From Fasciolopsis buskii (taxonomy: Eukaryota > Platyhelminthes > Trematoda > Plagiorchiida > Fasciolidae), in assembly GCA_008360955.1 (NCBI GenBank), contig LUCM01004444.1, forward strand, positions 18,344 through 82,343: DNA of 64,000 bases. The letters run 5' to 3'. Under the pieces are notes generated by a model. The model saw only the letters and a list, made by a program, of their open reading frames with translations, was not told the origin of the DNA and did no database searches. The position numbers were made by a program, and so were the translations under genes. Positions within the stretch are counted from its first letter, which is position 1, and each line of letters starts with the position of its first letter. Below, in pieces: positions 23,447 to 33,718 of this stretch.

Positions 23447-23864
23447 ATGGAAGAGGCTAACTGGAGGCCAACAAATGACGTGGCAACGTGTGATGAGAAA
23501 ATGTACAGCGATGTTAGGTAAAGTAGGTGTCTCACGCCTTCGTGGTTGGGGTCCGGAAGACTCGTCGACTTGTTGGCTGAAGATACTGAAGGATATGGAA
23601 GTGAATCACGAGCAGTGGAGATTATGTTGTCATTTTGTATCGAATCGGAATGGTTGAAAGAGTGCGTTTGCACAGTTGGACTGTGTTTCGTGTGTTGGCT
23701 GCAGCGGCATCTTATCTTTTACCGCCTGTGTAGGTCCACTCCCTGTTTTCCTCGGATATTCACTCTTTTTATATAAACTTGTCACCCTGAAGAAAGGCAG
23801 CGGTCAGTGAGGCTTGTCTTGCTGTTTAACGTTGAACGATGACGCTGATGATGCTGGAAGCACC

Positions 23865-24600
23865 AGCCATGGGCGACCTTGCGATTCGTCGCAAAGAACT
23901 GTATTCTGGACGCTGTGACATTTACGACCGCTAAGGTTAATGGGCTGTCTCGTCGAAGTTTGTCGATATCGGGATCCATCACTTGGACCTGTGTTATCGC
24001 ATCGGGGTAGATGTTCGGTGTTGGAGACAAACGAAGCTGGTGTATAGGAGAAGGTGTATCAGCGAGGGAGTTATCTGCCCCAGAGACACATCGTTTGTCC
24101 ACAGTGAACTGTAAATCAAAGTTAAGTGGCGGATCTCGCGGGGAGAGCACCGGTAAGAGGCTGAATGCCGCTTGCATACCAGCGGTTTGTGATCTGTGAA
24201 CCCCTTGAATGGGCGACCTTCTAATGCATGCCCGTAGGGTCGGACAGCTAGATAGACGGCGAGAAACTCTCTGCCGAACGTGCTATATATAGATTCTGTC
24301 GGCGCAGCTGCTCAGAAAAGAATGTTAAATGCTTCCAAGAACCGCCGGTTTACTTCTGAATTACAGCTGCGACTGCAGAGACATATAAGAGATATGGTTG
24401 CTGCCGGGTCAGGACGTACGAGTAGCGTTATTTTGGTGATAGGGTCCTTAATGGAAATGAACGCCTGTGTAAACTTGCGCTTAACTCCCAGTAACAGATC
24501 TGAAAAACGGGGTAATTGCTTCTGTATGATTAGGAATAAAACGCTTACTATTTCGACAACGTGCCGTTTTGTCAATTGGCGCGAGGCTTTGGGTAGCCCT
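23865..24600 (-). pseudogene. Element A RNase H and linker
   Basis: On the minus strand, about 24560-24410 reads the RT-RNase H connection (LLLGVKRKFTQAF, then RPDPAATISL). The stretch 24290-24180 gives STFGREFLAVYLAVRP and GFTDHKPLV, standard RNase H blocks of Ty3/gypsy elements. The frame at 24177-23865 continues with FDLQFTVDKRCVSGADNSLAD, the segment linking RNase H to the integrase finger. The RNase H aspartate block near 24390 is garbled. The linker frame runs into the nested LINE at 23864. Confidence 0.7.
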
Positions 24601-24609
24601 AAATAGCGA

Positions 24610-25205
24610 TGACCTTATCCCAGAACGTGATGATGTCCTAAGAATGTGACCCTGGGTTTCCCAAGCTCACATTTTGAAGAACTAATCGTTGCGCCATGTT
24701 GGTTGAGGCGATCGAAGAGAGCGAGTGGGTAATCGGAGTGCTTTTCCTCCGAGTGGCTAGCTGCAAGGATACCGTCTAGATACACATATTTTTTAAACCG
24801 CATGTGACCTCGTGCATAAATTTTGGAGGTTTTGAGCCGCACTGCTGAACCCGAAAGGAATACTCACGAACTCGAAAAGGGTGGTATGTATGTATGGTAT
24901 GGTATGGTATGTTTTCCTCCTCTACGGGGATTTAATTGTATGCTCAAACAAAATCTATGCGGCTGAAGATCTTTCAACCGGACAGCGCCAAAGTAAGGTC
25001 ATCTATGTGGTGAATCCCGTGCCTATCGGGAACAGCGAACCTGTTGACTGCTCCGTAGTCCTCACATGGTCGTCAGTCGCCACTGGACTTGGGGATCACG
25101 TGAAGCGGATAGGCCCGAGGACTACGGGATTTTCGGCTGATGCGTAGTTCCAACATGTGGTCCAATTCTGCCTCGGCCAGGCGGAATTTGTCAGGAGCTA
25201 GGCGA
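24610..25205 (-). pseudogene. Element A reverse transcriptase relic
   Basis: Minus-strand reading gives PDKFRLAEAELDHMLEL (near 25200-25150) and YPLHVIPKSSGD, followed by a stop within what should be the D-W-R-P-C block. Next come DDLTLALSG and SRIDFV with the motif A aspartate (near 24970). The frame at 24842-24615 holds the YVDD-like box as VYLDGIL and the ISSSKCELG and FLGHHH blocks. The second catalytic aspartate is glycine. A short GGTAT tandem run (24893-24912) has grown inside the domain. Confidence 0.75.
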
Positions 25206-25564
25206 CGAGGCCCACTATATGTTGGGAATCCGGTGGTCTCTTTGTTGCGGGTTACTTTAGTAATGACGGCGGGAAGTGGGCCGGCTTGTCGCAGTACGCC
25301 CAGATAACAGCGAAGTAGCCCGTTGTAAGGCTGTTGGGCTGGCGTCTTGGACTACTAAGGCGTAATTCGGTTGACGGCGGAGTACAAGCCGGTCACGATC
25401 AGCGACATTTGACGGTTTACTATTTTCCTATTGCGAGCGTTGACTAGTAGGTTGAAATGCTGGAGGAAATTTATGCCGTTGATAGGTTATGGGACGTCGG
25501 CGACCACGAACACCCAACGTAGCTTAGGATTCAGGCCTAGATCAGGGGTGAGGAAACCGTGTCT

Positions 25565-25801
25565 CTACATGTGAATGTCGATGTCATTCGCAGCCCGTAG
25601 CGCCTCTGCCTCAGCATTGATCAAGTTTCTCGGGTCGCAGGGGTTGACGCCAACCTCGGCACCTGTATCCACCAGGAACAGCCTGTTAGCCGTCAAGTCC
25701 TTGACGTTAAGGAGACGACATTTAGTATCAAGGCCGGTGTCGTGAATCGCGACCATGAACCGGGAAACTAGTTTCTCTTTCTCTTGCCCGAAAATGTGCA
25801 A
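25565..25801 (-). pseudogene. Element A aspartic protease relic
   Basis: The frame contains RLLNVKDLTANRLFLVDTGAEVGV. The DTGA active-site loop is intact here, unlike in the BEL element and in copy B (DTGV). It follows gag directly, as in related fluke elements. The frame ends with a stop soon after, so the second half of the domain is out of frame. Confidence 0.7.
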
Positions 25802-25813
25802 CCCTGTTCACAC

Positions 25814-26492
25814 CTATTCATAAGCTCCCAAAGTGTTTATGGTACTTAAAGCAACCTTCCGCGAATGGCAGTAAGTGTACCGTGAGAGGGAGCTACCGCT
25901 CCCGCCATGACGCGGGCTGAACTGATCTCGTTGCCGGTCTCTATCGACTGTGGGTCGCCGTAACCATGCTTCGATCCCCATCAGAATGGTTGTGAATTCG
26001 TCCTGCAAAAATGAAGATGCGACTGTGGGGGATGAGAAATTATTCAGTGATGTGACACCTGGACTATGGCGTGACATAATGTCATCAGCATTTTCGGCTA
26101 TCTTCTCTCGTGAATACCTATGGGCATTGCTAAGCAAGGGAGGTAGATTAAGTCTGAGCGGCTGAAGCCACGGCTCTCTTAGCTTCGGGTCGTCGCGGAA
26201 CGCTGTGCCTCTAAGACGCCGCATTCCCCGCAATAGCTCTGTGGGTAATTTATTTTCCAGCTCGATCCCTTGAAGTAGTTGTCGGATGCCTTGATCTTCC
26301 AGAAGGGCAGACCGAGATATAACCGTCTCTTTCAAGGCGTCGCAACTACGAGAAGATACGGTGACGTCCCTGAACTGAAGGGTTACATCTGAAAGAAGAT
26401 GGCCATCTAAAACGGCTGACGTCGCAAGTTATACTGCAATTCGTGAACTCCAATTCGACAAAAGTAAGCCGGAGTTGAGGATCAGACGGCAT
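25814..26492 (-). pseudogene. Element A gag relic
   Basis: Starts on the minus strand near 26492 with MPSDPQL, then FVELEF and CDVSRFRW, the N-terminal capsid-like block. After a frame shift the frame at 26335-25814 carries IRQLLQGIELENKLPTELLR and REKIAENADDIM, then SLSRYTYCHSRK, the remains of a Cys-His box. The same blocks occur in copy B at 30753-29970. Gag forms the particle around the element RNA. Confidence 0.7.
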
Positions 26493-26535
26493 GAACGACG
26501 GGGTACGGGGGGTTATCGAACCTACTGATCAGGTA

Positions 26536-26553
26536 ATAACGTCGGGCTCACCA
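26536..26553 (-). other. Element A primer-binding site, tRNA-Trp-like
   Basis: Directly inside the 5' LTR the minus strand reads TGGTGAGCCCGACGTTAT. This matches the complement of the 3' end of eukaryotic tRNA-Trp at 16 of 18 positions, with mismatches at positions 7 and 16. CsRn1-type elements of flukes are primed by tRNA-Trp. Confidence 0.65.
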
Positions 26554-26561
26554 ATTTGTAA

Positions 26562-26819
26562 GACCGATTGTCCTAACACGAATCTCGTATCGCGTTTGCT
26601 TGCTCTTAACCTTTGTGACCAATTATGCGTCACTTTTACTCGGCTCCGTGCGACTGCAACACTGAAAATTGACAGGTACAAGGAAAGACAGTCGGAGGCG
26701 GTTGCAGGTATATTATGAACGATGCGTGCGAGCGAAGCACGTGTGAGTAATAGGCAAATGGCAACCGCGCTTGGCAGTCAACGTTCGGTTAAACAAGCTA
26801 TCTGGAGGAACAAATCCAT
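26562..26819 (-). repeat. Element A 5' LTR
   Basis: Aligned with 19276-19527 and ending at the same AATCCAT. It is next to the primer-binding site. The element sense start (TGGATTTG) begins with TG. Confidence 0.75.
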
Positions 26820-28859
26820 CTTCCGCTGCAGTGCCTTTTCAAGTTGTGATGCTGTTAAATTTATCGGCACCTGCTTTACAGTGCGTTCTGATAATCGGGA
26901 GAATCCTAAAGCTAGCAGCATTAGGCCGTTTAAATAAGACAGGATTAGTTTAAGAGATTACTATTTTGAAGCCCAAGCATTGGTCCCCACCGTTGGCTCG
27001 GGACTGCGTCAGGCCGCAATGCAATCAAGAGTATCTCTTAGTGTAATGGGAATTTTCTAATGCTCATATGGCAAAATAGATTCGACGTTCTCGAAGATTC
27101 TTAAACACCTCTGAAAACACCAAGTCATGTGGTCAAACTATATTTCGGCTCCGGCAAACACAAATTTTCGACCTGATGAAAATATTCAACGTGATGTTTA
27201 TTCGCAGGGCATCTTAAACAGCTTAGCTATAGCTATGTAAATTCATGCCGACGAAATGAACTTGCTCAGAGGACCCTTTCAGCAGCTCTGGAAATTTTGA
27301 GGCGACTGTCTGATCCACTTTCGCATGTTCATCGTTGGACTTAACTGTGTAATGCTCGAGCCGTCGAACATTTAAGCATAAATTGATCATGCGATTGAGG
27401 AGCTGAAACAAATGCTTAAGGACGGATTGAACCCCTTTCTTTTTGTGTGCATCAAAGAGTTATTTGGGACCGTGTAACTAGTGACCAGCCATCCCGGACG
27501 TTTATAGAGCAAAGTGAAAGAGCATTCGCGTTATTTCGGTTGTCGTCGTTGGACGCCGGAACGCTCTTAAGGGAACGGCTGAACTGCATTCACATAGGAT
27601 GTGGGCCGACCGCATTCCAATAATGGCTTTCACCTCAGAAATCAGAAAGGAAGTTTTTGTGTTTTGTCACCCTTTGTTAGACTGCTTCTTAGTATATCTG
27701 AAACATTCCTGAGTGGCTATGCACATACACACGCACACACACACACACACCACGTCTTGATGTTATAAAATGCATGATGCGATTGTGACCCAAACCTATC
27801 GAGGAATGAAGCCTGACCATGATCTCGGCAGAGGACAGGAGAAAAAATAATCGTCTAATGATAATGCGCAATTGTTTGACATATAACTTTCCTCACCTTC
27901 GCAAAGAGATAGAGGATATTGAGTAACCGGGATGTCACTAGGTTTAGACAGATTTTTTCCTTATCTTGAACCGTTCGCTCTGAAATACACTGCGGGAGGT
28001 GCGTTATAGCAACTTTATGTGCTTTTCCGCATCCCCTTAAATTTTCGCGGCAAAACGTGGTGACAAATATACTACATTGAACGACAAGCGCTCAAGGTCG
28101 TGGACAAATTAGCAAACATTACGGTAAGGAAGAATCTGCCTTCGGTGTGCACTGATCGCTGCATATTTCCTTTGACGTATGAACCTAGGCGATTTTAAAA
28201 ATTTCTCTTTTTCTATCTGAGAAATGAGTGCAGACACTCGATGGTGCATCCTAAGCCGCGATATGGTTGCCGAGAAGGTGTTTCGCAGAACAACGGAACG
28301 TCGTGCAGGAGCCAGATTGTATATTGCCACTGGAATCTGGGACGACACTTAGCAGTCAGATGAGAAGAAATGGCCCGATGGAGTAAACTATTTTGCTTGA
28401 CTGCACAGTCCCCCGGTTGTGCCCCCAATAAATACGCGATGGTTGGCGGTAGGCCGTCCGTTATTCGCGACGATAACGAAAATAGGTCGAACCTGCAACC
28501 GTTAGTATTTGCAACACGGCAACAAACATGGCCGTTCTAAATGCCCCAAAACTGACCAAATAAGCTACATTTAAAGGTGCTGCTATGGGGTTATCTAAAA
28601 TGTGAGAACAGTAGTAGCAAGTGGTCGAAAACTAGAATAACCTGAGCACAGCAATACTATATATTCGGTATCGTGTTAGATGTGCTGATAACTGACGTGG
28701 CGACTTTGCTGGGCCAACTGCGCACTGGGGGAACAAGGGATGGCTGAAGAATTCTTGGTAAAAGTCCTCTGTATTAATTTTCCTTCTTATAACTCTATTT
28801 CATAGACGGCCCTTAAAGCATAGAATACACAAGGACGTTTCACATTACGGCGTGTTGTT
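26820..28859. other. Unassigned sequence with a CA microsatellite
   Basis: A CA/AC run with a few interruptions lies at 27721-27752. Minus-strand frames at 28348-28109 and 28428-28213 have no domain I recognise. No gene is supported. Confidence 0.3.
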
Positions 28860-29071
28860 ATAAGCATAATTTGCCATATTGTGGATTACCTTGGTAGCGA
28901 CAGGGGACGTGGGCCGTTGTGTCGCAGTATTTTCGGGTAGTCGTAAAGTAGCTCGATGTATGGCCGTTGGGCCGGCGATTCAGCGTACTATGTGATTTGG
29001 TTGAGGACGGCGTGTAAGCAGGCCTCAGACAGAAACGTTTGGCGGCCCACTTTTGCTGCGCCGAGCACCGA

Positions 29072-29430
29072 CTAGCAGGTTGGAATGCTGGGAAAGATTT
29101 TGCTAAAGACAGGGTGTGGGACGTTGGCGAACTCGAATACCAAAAGAAGAGGACAATTATGTCTCATGATGAAGTGAAGGAAAGAATGAAATCCGGTTCG
29201 GTCTGCAACCCGTATCATCTGTGCCTGTGCAAAAGCCAAATTATTTGGGTAACGTGGGATTACACTAAGCCCGACACCTGTATCTACCAGGAATGGCTGG
29301 TTTGTTGTCAAATCCCTGACGTTTAGTGAGCGATAAGTGGTAGAGAGCACGATATTGTATTCCGCAACCAAAAAACTGGTATTCGTTTCCCTGTTTCTTA
29401 CTTGAGAGTGTGCGCATCGGGCGACATTTC
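29072..29430 (-). pseudogene. Element B aspartic protease relic
   Basis: The frame reads TYRSLNVRDLTTNQPFLVDTGVGLSVIP. The loop is DTGV instead of DTGA, and the following residue is G for E. The frame continues without a stop back through the inserted LTR block to 29680, but that part is not gypsy coding sequence. Blocks match element A at 25801-25565. Confidence 0.65.
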
Positions 29431-29460
29431 TTTGCCAAGCCCCTAAAACGGTTGTGATAC

Positions 29461-29925
29461 TGTTATGCTGCCAAGTTTGGTTGGTCTGTGCACACACTGA
29501 AACACAAGACACAAATGCTCGGGGCGCAAGATGTCGCAGGAGCGAGCACATAGCCTGCGGTCTAGCAGGACACGAACACACATAGAGGCTGGAGACAAAA
29601 AGTTCGGGCTCAAGACTCAAGGCCCGTAGTCGCACAACGAATAGGACAGATCTGATGCTCCCTTGAATGAGCAGCCACACGGAACAATAAGCGGCGCGAA
29701 ATACGAACAGCTAGCCCAGCCCGCTAGCGGAAGAGCGAAGACGAACACAGAGTACTGCCGCGCGTTTATTGGTGACCCACCAACACGAGTCCGAATTCGA
29801 GTGAGCTCTATCGTTTATATAGTTTTGTTGGATGGCCTTGATCAATGTGTGGACTTGCCAATCACAGAACGGGCTTTTATGAATCATTTCGCGGGCCTGT
29901 AAAAGTATTCAATCGCGCAATATTT
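29461..29925 (-). repeat. Putative solo LTR (L2) between gag and protease of element B
   Basis: Homologous to 2742-3150. In element A, gag and protease adjoin, so the block is an insertion. Read on the minus strand it has TATATAAAC (near 29821-29813), then AATAAA (29770-29765), as expected of an LTR. Its left edge begins TGTTATGCTGCCAAG, matching TGTTGCGTAGCCAAG at 2737. Exact ends are uncertain. Confidence 0.5.
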
Positions 29926-29969
29926 AAAATAACGTCGATTTTGAAATGTTGAGAAAAGGACAGATTCTT

Positions 29970-30753
29970 TTAGAAAATAATGGCAGGAATGAAATCTGCG
30001 GTTCCAAAATCCTTGGATTGGTCATCGACACAACAGATACTTGCAGTAACCCACGAACGGAAGGAATGGTTGCTTTGATGATGCTTTACTGCGCCTACCT
30101 CTTCGCGGCCGATCCGATCTCTAACAACTGCTAGTGTCTGTAAAGACACGTTAACCTTCGTCCAGGTAGCTGTTAATTCGTCATAAGCATGTGGGGATAC
30201 GGCCCTGGATGACGGGAGATTGTCTGACGCTGAGACACCTGGGTCGCAGCGCGACATGATGTCAGCGATTTCTGCGGCCTCCCCTAATGAACACCTACGG
30301 ATTGCGCTAAGCAAAGAGGGTAGGTGAGGTGGGGGGTTGGCAAAGCCACGGGTTGCTTAATGTCTGATCTTCACGGAACAGTGCGCCCATTGGAAGCCGC
30401 ATTCCCCGCAGTAGCTGTAAAGGCCTCCCATTTCCAAGCTCAAATCCTCGAAGCAGCTGCCGGATGCGCTGCTCTTCAGCAGCGGCAGTCCGAATTATGA
30501 CCAATCCTTTCAACGCTTGCTAACCGCCCGGAGATTCTTAGACGTTCGTAAGCTGAAGGGTTACTTCTGGGGGAAGACGGCCAGCAACCCATCTAAAACA
30601 ACTGACGTCTCTGATTGTCCTGTAACCTTCGAAATCCAGTTCAACTATAGTGAAGCAAAGTTGGGGATCAGATGGCACTAGGGAATGCATTTGAAGAACG
30701 AGGACCCCCTGCTGTTGGGTCTGGCGACGATTTTCGCTTGGTGGACATGACAA
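29970..30753 (-). pseudogene. Element B gag relic
   Basis: The frame at 30753-30538 holds VPSDPQLCFTIVELDF and GRLPPEVTLQLTNV, the N-terminal capsid-like half. The frame at 30513-30307 carries EQRIRQLLRGFELGNGRPLQ, and 30314-29970 carries LGEAAEIADIM, followed by remains of the Cys-His region. Three frames are needed, so the gene is broken. It is closely parallel to element A gag. Confidence 0.7.
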
Positions 30754-30935
30754 CGTATTTGGGAAAAATACCCAAATAAAGCGTGCTGGAAGCTACCGAC
30801 GGAAGAATGTAGCTAGTAAAAATCCACACGGGAAGCCAGTCGGCCACAAATACAAGGGTAAAATGTGCCTTGAAGAGAAGGATAAATAGCAAGCATGGCG
30901 TCAGCAAAGGGAATATGGACTCACGTGACCAATCG

Positions 30936-30953
30936 GTCACATCGGGCTCACCA
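30936..30953 (-). other. Element B primer-binding site, tRNA-Trp-like
   Basis: Minus strand reads TGGTGAGCCCGATGTGAC, 15 of 18 matches to the tRNA-Trp complement. It shares the position-7 change with element A, so that change is probably ancestral to this family. Confidence 0.6.
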
Positions 30954-31231
30954 ATTTGTAAGACTGATTGTCTTAGCGCGGATTTCTTATTACGTTTGCT
31001 TGCTCTTAACCCCTGTGACCACTTTTACGTCACTTTTGCTTGGCTATCTGCGATTGCAATACTGATAACTCAGGTACTGGACCGGTGCAACTAGAGAACG
31101 GCGAAGAGCGGCTTGATGTCGAGTATATTTGGGAAGAGCGTTTGACCTTGTAGAAGTGACGGAACGTGTAAAATTTGTTGTTTTAGGCAGTCAAGGTTCG
31201 ATTGAACTAAGGATCCGGAGTAATGTATTCA
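30954..31231 (-). repeat. Element B 5' LTR
   Basis: Matches element A LTR sequence from the primer-site edge (GTAAGACTGATTGTC) outward; the distal edge near 31185-31231 aligns with 26780-26819. The middle (about 31090-31160) is diverged. Confidence 0.6.
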
Positions 31232-32055
31232 TGTTCCTCTGCTAAGGCAGTGAGGATGTGCAGGTAATGGGTAAATGCTCACTACCGGAGTAACTACTTT
31301 CGCAGAAGTCAGATCGATTTCGTGCCGTATTCACTCTCCTTGTTTAATCTTAGCAAAAAATACAGCAGACAACTGGGAGTAGTGAAGATTGGCGGACAGA
31401 TGCCTGGAGCATTCAAGTCTCTCGTTATATCTGCAGAACCTGATAAGGTAGGAGTATTTTAATTGCGTCAGTCATGAGCAACAAACCGTTCTGGCATGAG
31501 CATGGTGGGCGATAATATCACTAAATCAGGAGGCGTTTGCCAATATTGTCAGCCCTGGAGATATAAGGCATCTCGGATGCTATATAGTTGAGGATACCGA
31601 CGCAGTAAGGCTGGTATTGATTCGTGGATATATATGAGGCAGGTGCCCCAAGCTTAGATGGTCGACGTCTTCTGAATGATTGATATCCAGGGATCATAAG
31701 TGAATCCCCTGAAGTGTCATCACTGGGATATTTCTTGGTCTTAATAAGGGAAAAGTGCTGAGAGACGAAGATATTACACTTTTCCTACTAAAGAATAACT
31801 ACTGATGAAAATTATCAACATACGCTTGGCAGAATTGTCAATCGGAATGGACGAGAATTAGTCTGGATGGCATCTGTGGTTAGTCAAAAAGAGGAGTGTA
31901 TGGAGTGGGTATCGCGTCGTAGGCAAGAAAGACGGTGCCAATGCTAGCGTTTGCTGCAGTCCGGGTTTGTTTTTACGTTCATCAGCTAGTGTGACATTAG
32001 GTGACCGTAACGGAACATGGACGTGTTCCCCTGGATCACTTGGTTAACGATGACC
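31232..32055. other. Unassigned sequence, no supported gene
   Basis: I see no supported reading frame or known repeat. It separates two LTRs of the same family in opposite orientation. Confidence 0.3.
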
Positions 32056-32300
32056 AGGGTGGTTACCATTTTGCGCGTTGTTCATATACGCGCAGCTCTC
32101 AAGCCCCTGTTAAAAACGCTCAACCTCCTACCGCTTCCGACTGTCTTTTGTTTATACCAGTCGAGTATCTGAGTTGTCAGTACTGCAGTCGTACAGAGCC
32201 GAGTAAGGATTACCCAAGAGCGGTTACAACGGCTAAGAGCAGGCAAACGTAATAAGAGATCCAAACGAAGACAATCGGTCCTGCAAATTTCAAATGAACG
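32056..32300 (+). repeat. Solo LTR of the element A/B/C family
   Basis: Aligns with 8490-8745 and, in reverse, with 26562-26819. Shared blocks include ATTTTGCGCGTTG, CTACCGCTTCCGACTGTCTT and GACAATCGGTCCTGCAAAT. No integrase precedes it and no primer site follows, so it is a solo LTR. Confidence 0.6.
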
Positions 32301-33205
32301 GAGATTCACGAATACATAATCGGTAGTATCTAATCACCACCATTCTCACTTTCCATCATACTGGCAGTTGGGGCAAACTCGTTTGCAAACGCCAGTAGGA
32401 AAATAGGTGTTCGGAACCATCGGAAACTGGCTACAAAGAACCGGATGAAACCGTTAGCGGTATGTGCAATAACCCCAATATCGTGACGTCCTTGTTTACG
32501 GCGAGGAACCGGTGTGCGTCATCGGCTTGGATGAAGAGCCACGGTGAACCAGCGAAGTTGGATCCTCGGAGGGTTATGTGGCACCGGCAAAAAACTTATT
32601 TGAATTTTTGTTGTATCTTTCTCTTTGCCGAAAATAAATTGTATTGCTCATTTTTCTGCGATGCAGTAAACCAATGTATTGTTAGCGTAGTCCCAGTATC
32701 AGATCATATTTGCATTGACAGGGTTTGGTATTTCAGCATTATAAAATAGGGTTTGGACGATCAGCACGGGGGAATCATTACCATGACTTGGTAGCATTCG
32801 ACGGTTGGCGAGGACTCATGGATGATTCCTATTGGCTACGCGGTGTGAGTGCGTGCCCAAAGCCAAGCGCATGCATAACTAACGCGCGCCACGGTTACTA
32901 GAAACAAATTTGGATGATAACGGCATCATTTGGGCCAACCATAGAATAATTTTTGTCGATTCTGTGATGCACAAATTGGGGAAAAAGATGCAATTTACTC
33001 ACTATTCTTAGCAGGGAAGACAGAAGTCTTTAAATATCCTTCCTTCTCGTTCAACTAACTCTTTATCGTTTTTCTTAAGGGGTCTTGACATGTTGAAGCG
33101 ACGATTTGTTTAAGGACGCTCAGTACAGGGTATTTTAAGCGTCACATGTAAACTACACATCGTTAAGTCGCGCCAAAATCTAATTTGCCTATATAGGCAC
33201 ATATA

Positions 33206-33281
<76 letters not shown>

Positions 33282-33463
33282 TTCTTGCAAACGTAATTAC
33301 ACTTCAACCAATCACGATTCGAGTAACTCCCGCAGGATTTCAAAGATGATCTAAAGTGCCTTCATTTCAAATACAACCTTCATTTTTACTTTCTTCAGCC
33401 AATCCTGGAGGTAATAAATGACATGAATGAAAACGTTATGAAACAGTTTATCGTTCTAGAGAA
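32301..33463. other. AT-rich intergenic sequence with an AT microsatellite
   Basis: No gene supported. An uninterrupted (AT)n run spans 33213-33278. Long isoleucine-tyrosine frames across it are artefacts of the repeat. Confidence 0.4.
33213..33278. repeat. (AT)33 microsatellite
   Basis: Perfect dinucleotide run of about 66 bases. Confidence 0.98.
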
Positions 33464-33718
33464 GTGAGTAAAATTAATCCAGTGTCAGAATATCGTTCGA
33501 TAGTTCTCCATAGTTCGAACCGTGTAAAGTCGTCGACTATCTTCTCACTAGCAAGCGCAAATGCCATAGAGGATGACGGTGCCGCAATTCTACCGGAGGA
33601 GACTCGTCAGTATCTGGTGAACTCGTTCGGTCGCTTGCATTACTTTAAGGAACACATATTTGCCACCACATGCGGCGAGACGGATGGTCGTAGGCTCGCA
33701 GCGGCATGCTCCAAATAA
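33464..33718 (+). CDS. Candidate terminal exon, unknown product
   Basis: The 84-codon frame is open from about 33431 and ends with TAA at 33716-33718. An AATAAA lies at 33725-33730, seven bases past the stop. The C-terminal half reads like real protein (EDDGAAILPEETRQYLVN, then SFGRLHYFKEHIF, with two cysteines near the end). There is no ATG in frame at the left, so it would have to be a downstream exon; possible acceptors end at 33459 (TTCTAG) and 33483 (ATCCAG). I recognise no family. It could also be chance. Confidence 0.25.
   Translation: MSKINPVSEYRSIVLHSSNRVKSSTIFSLASANAIEDDGAAILPEETRQYLVNSFGRLHYFKEHIFATTCGETDGRRLAAACSK

Larger units (their letters stand above)
20801..23851 (+). mobile_element. 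RTE-like LINE nested in Ty3/gypsy element A
   Basis: The insertion is bounded by a 13-bp direct repeat, TGCTGGAAGCACC, at 20788-20800 and 23852-23864. Outside it, the gypsy reading resumes on both sides. The LINE has about 360 bp of 5' leader, an apurinic-type endonuclease frame, an RT entry region, a large internal deletion, and the shared C-terminal and 3' UTR block (also at 1-475 and 59350-59690). It ends in GATGACGCTGATGA, the short repeat tail common in RTE-type LINEs. The direct repeat shows target-primed integration into an existing gypsy copy. Confidence 0.85.
19276..26819 (-). mobile_element. Ty3/gypsy element A (CsRn1-like), with a nested LINE
   Basis: On the minus strand the order is LTR (26819-26562), tRNA-Trp-like primer site, gag, protease, RT, RNase H, integrase, LTR (19527-19276). 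A LINE at 20801-23851 on the opposite strand splits the RNase H-integrase linker from the integrase finger. Without it the element is about 4.5 kb, a normal size for a CsRn1-type element. All domains carry stops or frameshifts. The two LTRs differ by substitutions and small indels, so the insertion is old. Clade placement rests on the primer site and motif style. Confidence 0.85.
28860..31231 (-). mobile_element. Ty3/gypsy element B, 5' part only, with a solo LTR inside
   Basis: Minus-strand order is LTR (31231-30954), primer site (30953-30936), gag (30753-29970), a 465-bp foreign LTR-like block (29925-29461), protease (29410-29180) and the region leading to RT (29060-28860). The last region aligns with 25500-25200 of element A. 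Homology stops near 28860, so RT, RNase H, integrase and the 3' LTR are missing. Confidence 0.75.

Noticed and set aside
24881..24912. GGTAT tandem repeat as a possible satellite
   Set aside because: Only about four units long and lies inside the gypsy RT; ordinary slippage.
33110..33343. Frames of repeated isoleucine and tyrosine across AT runs, also at 43977-44503
   Set aside because: Produced by the (AT)n microsatellites in every frame.
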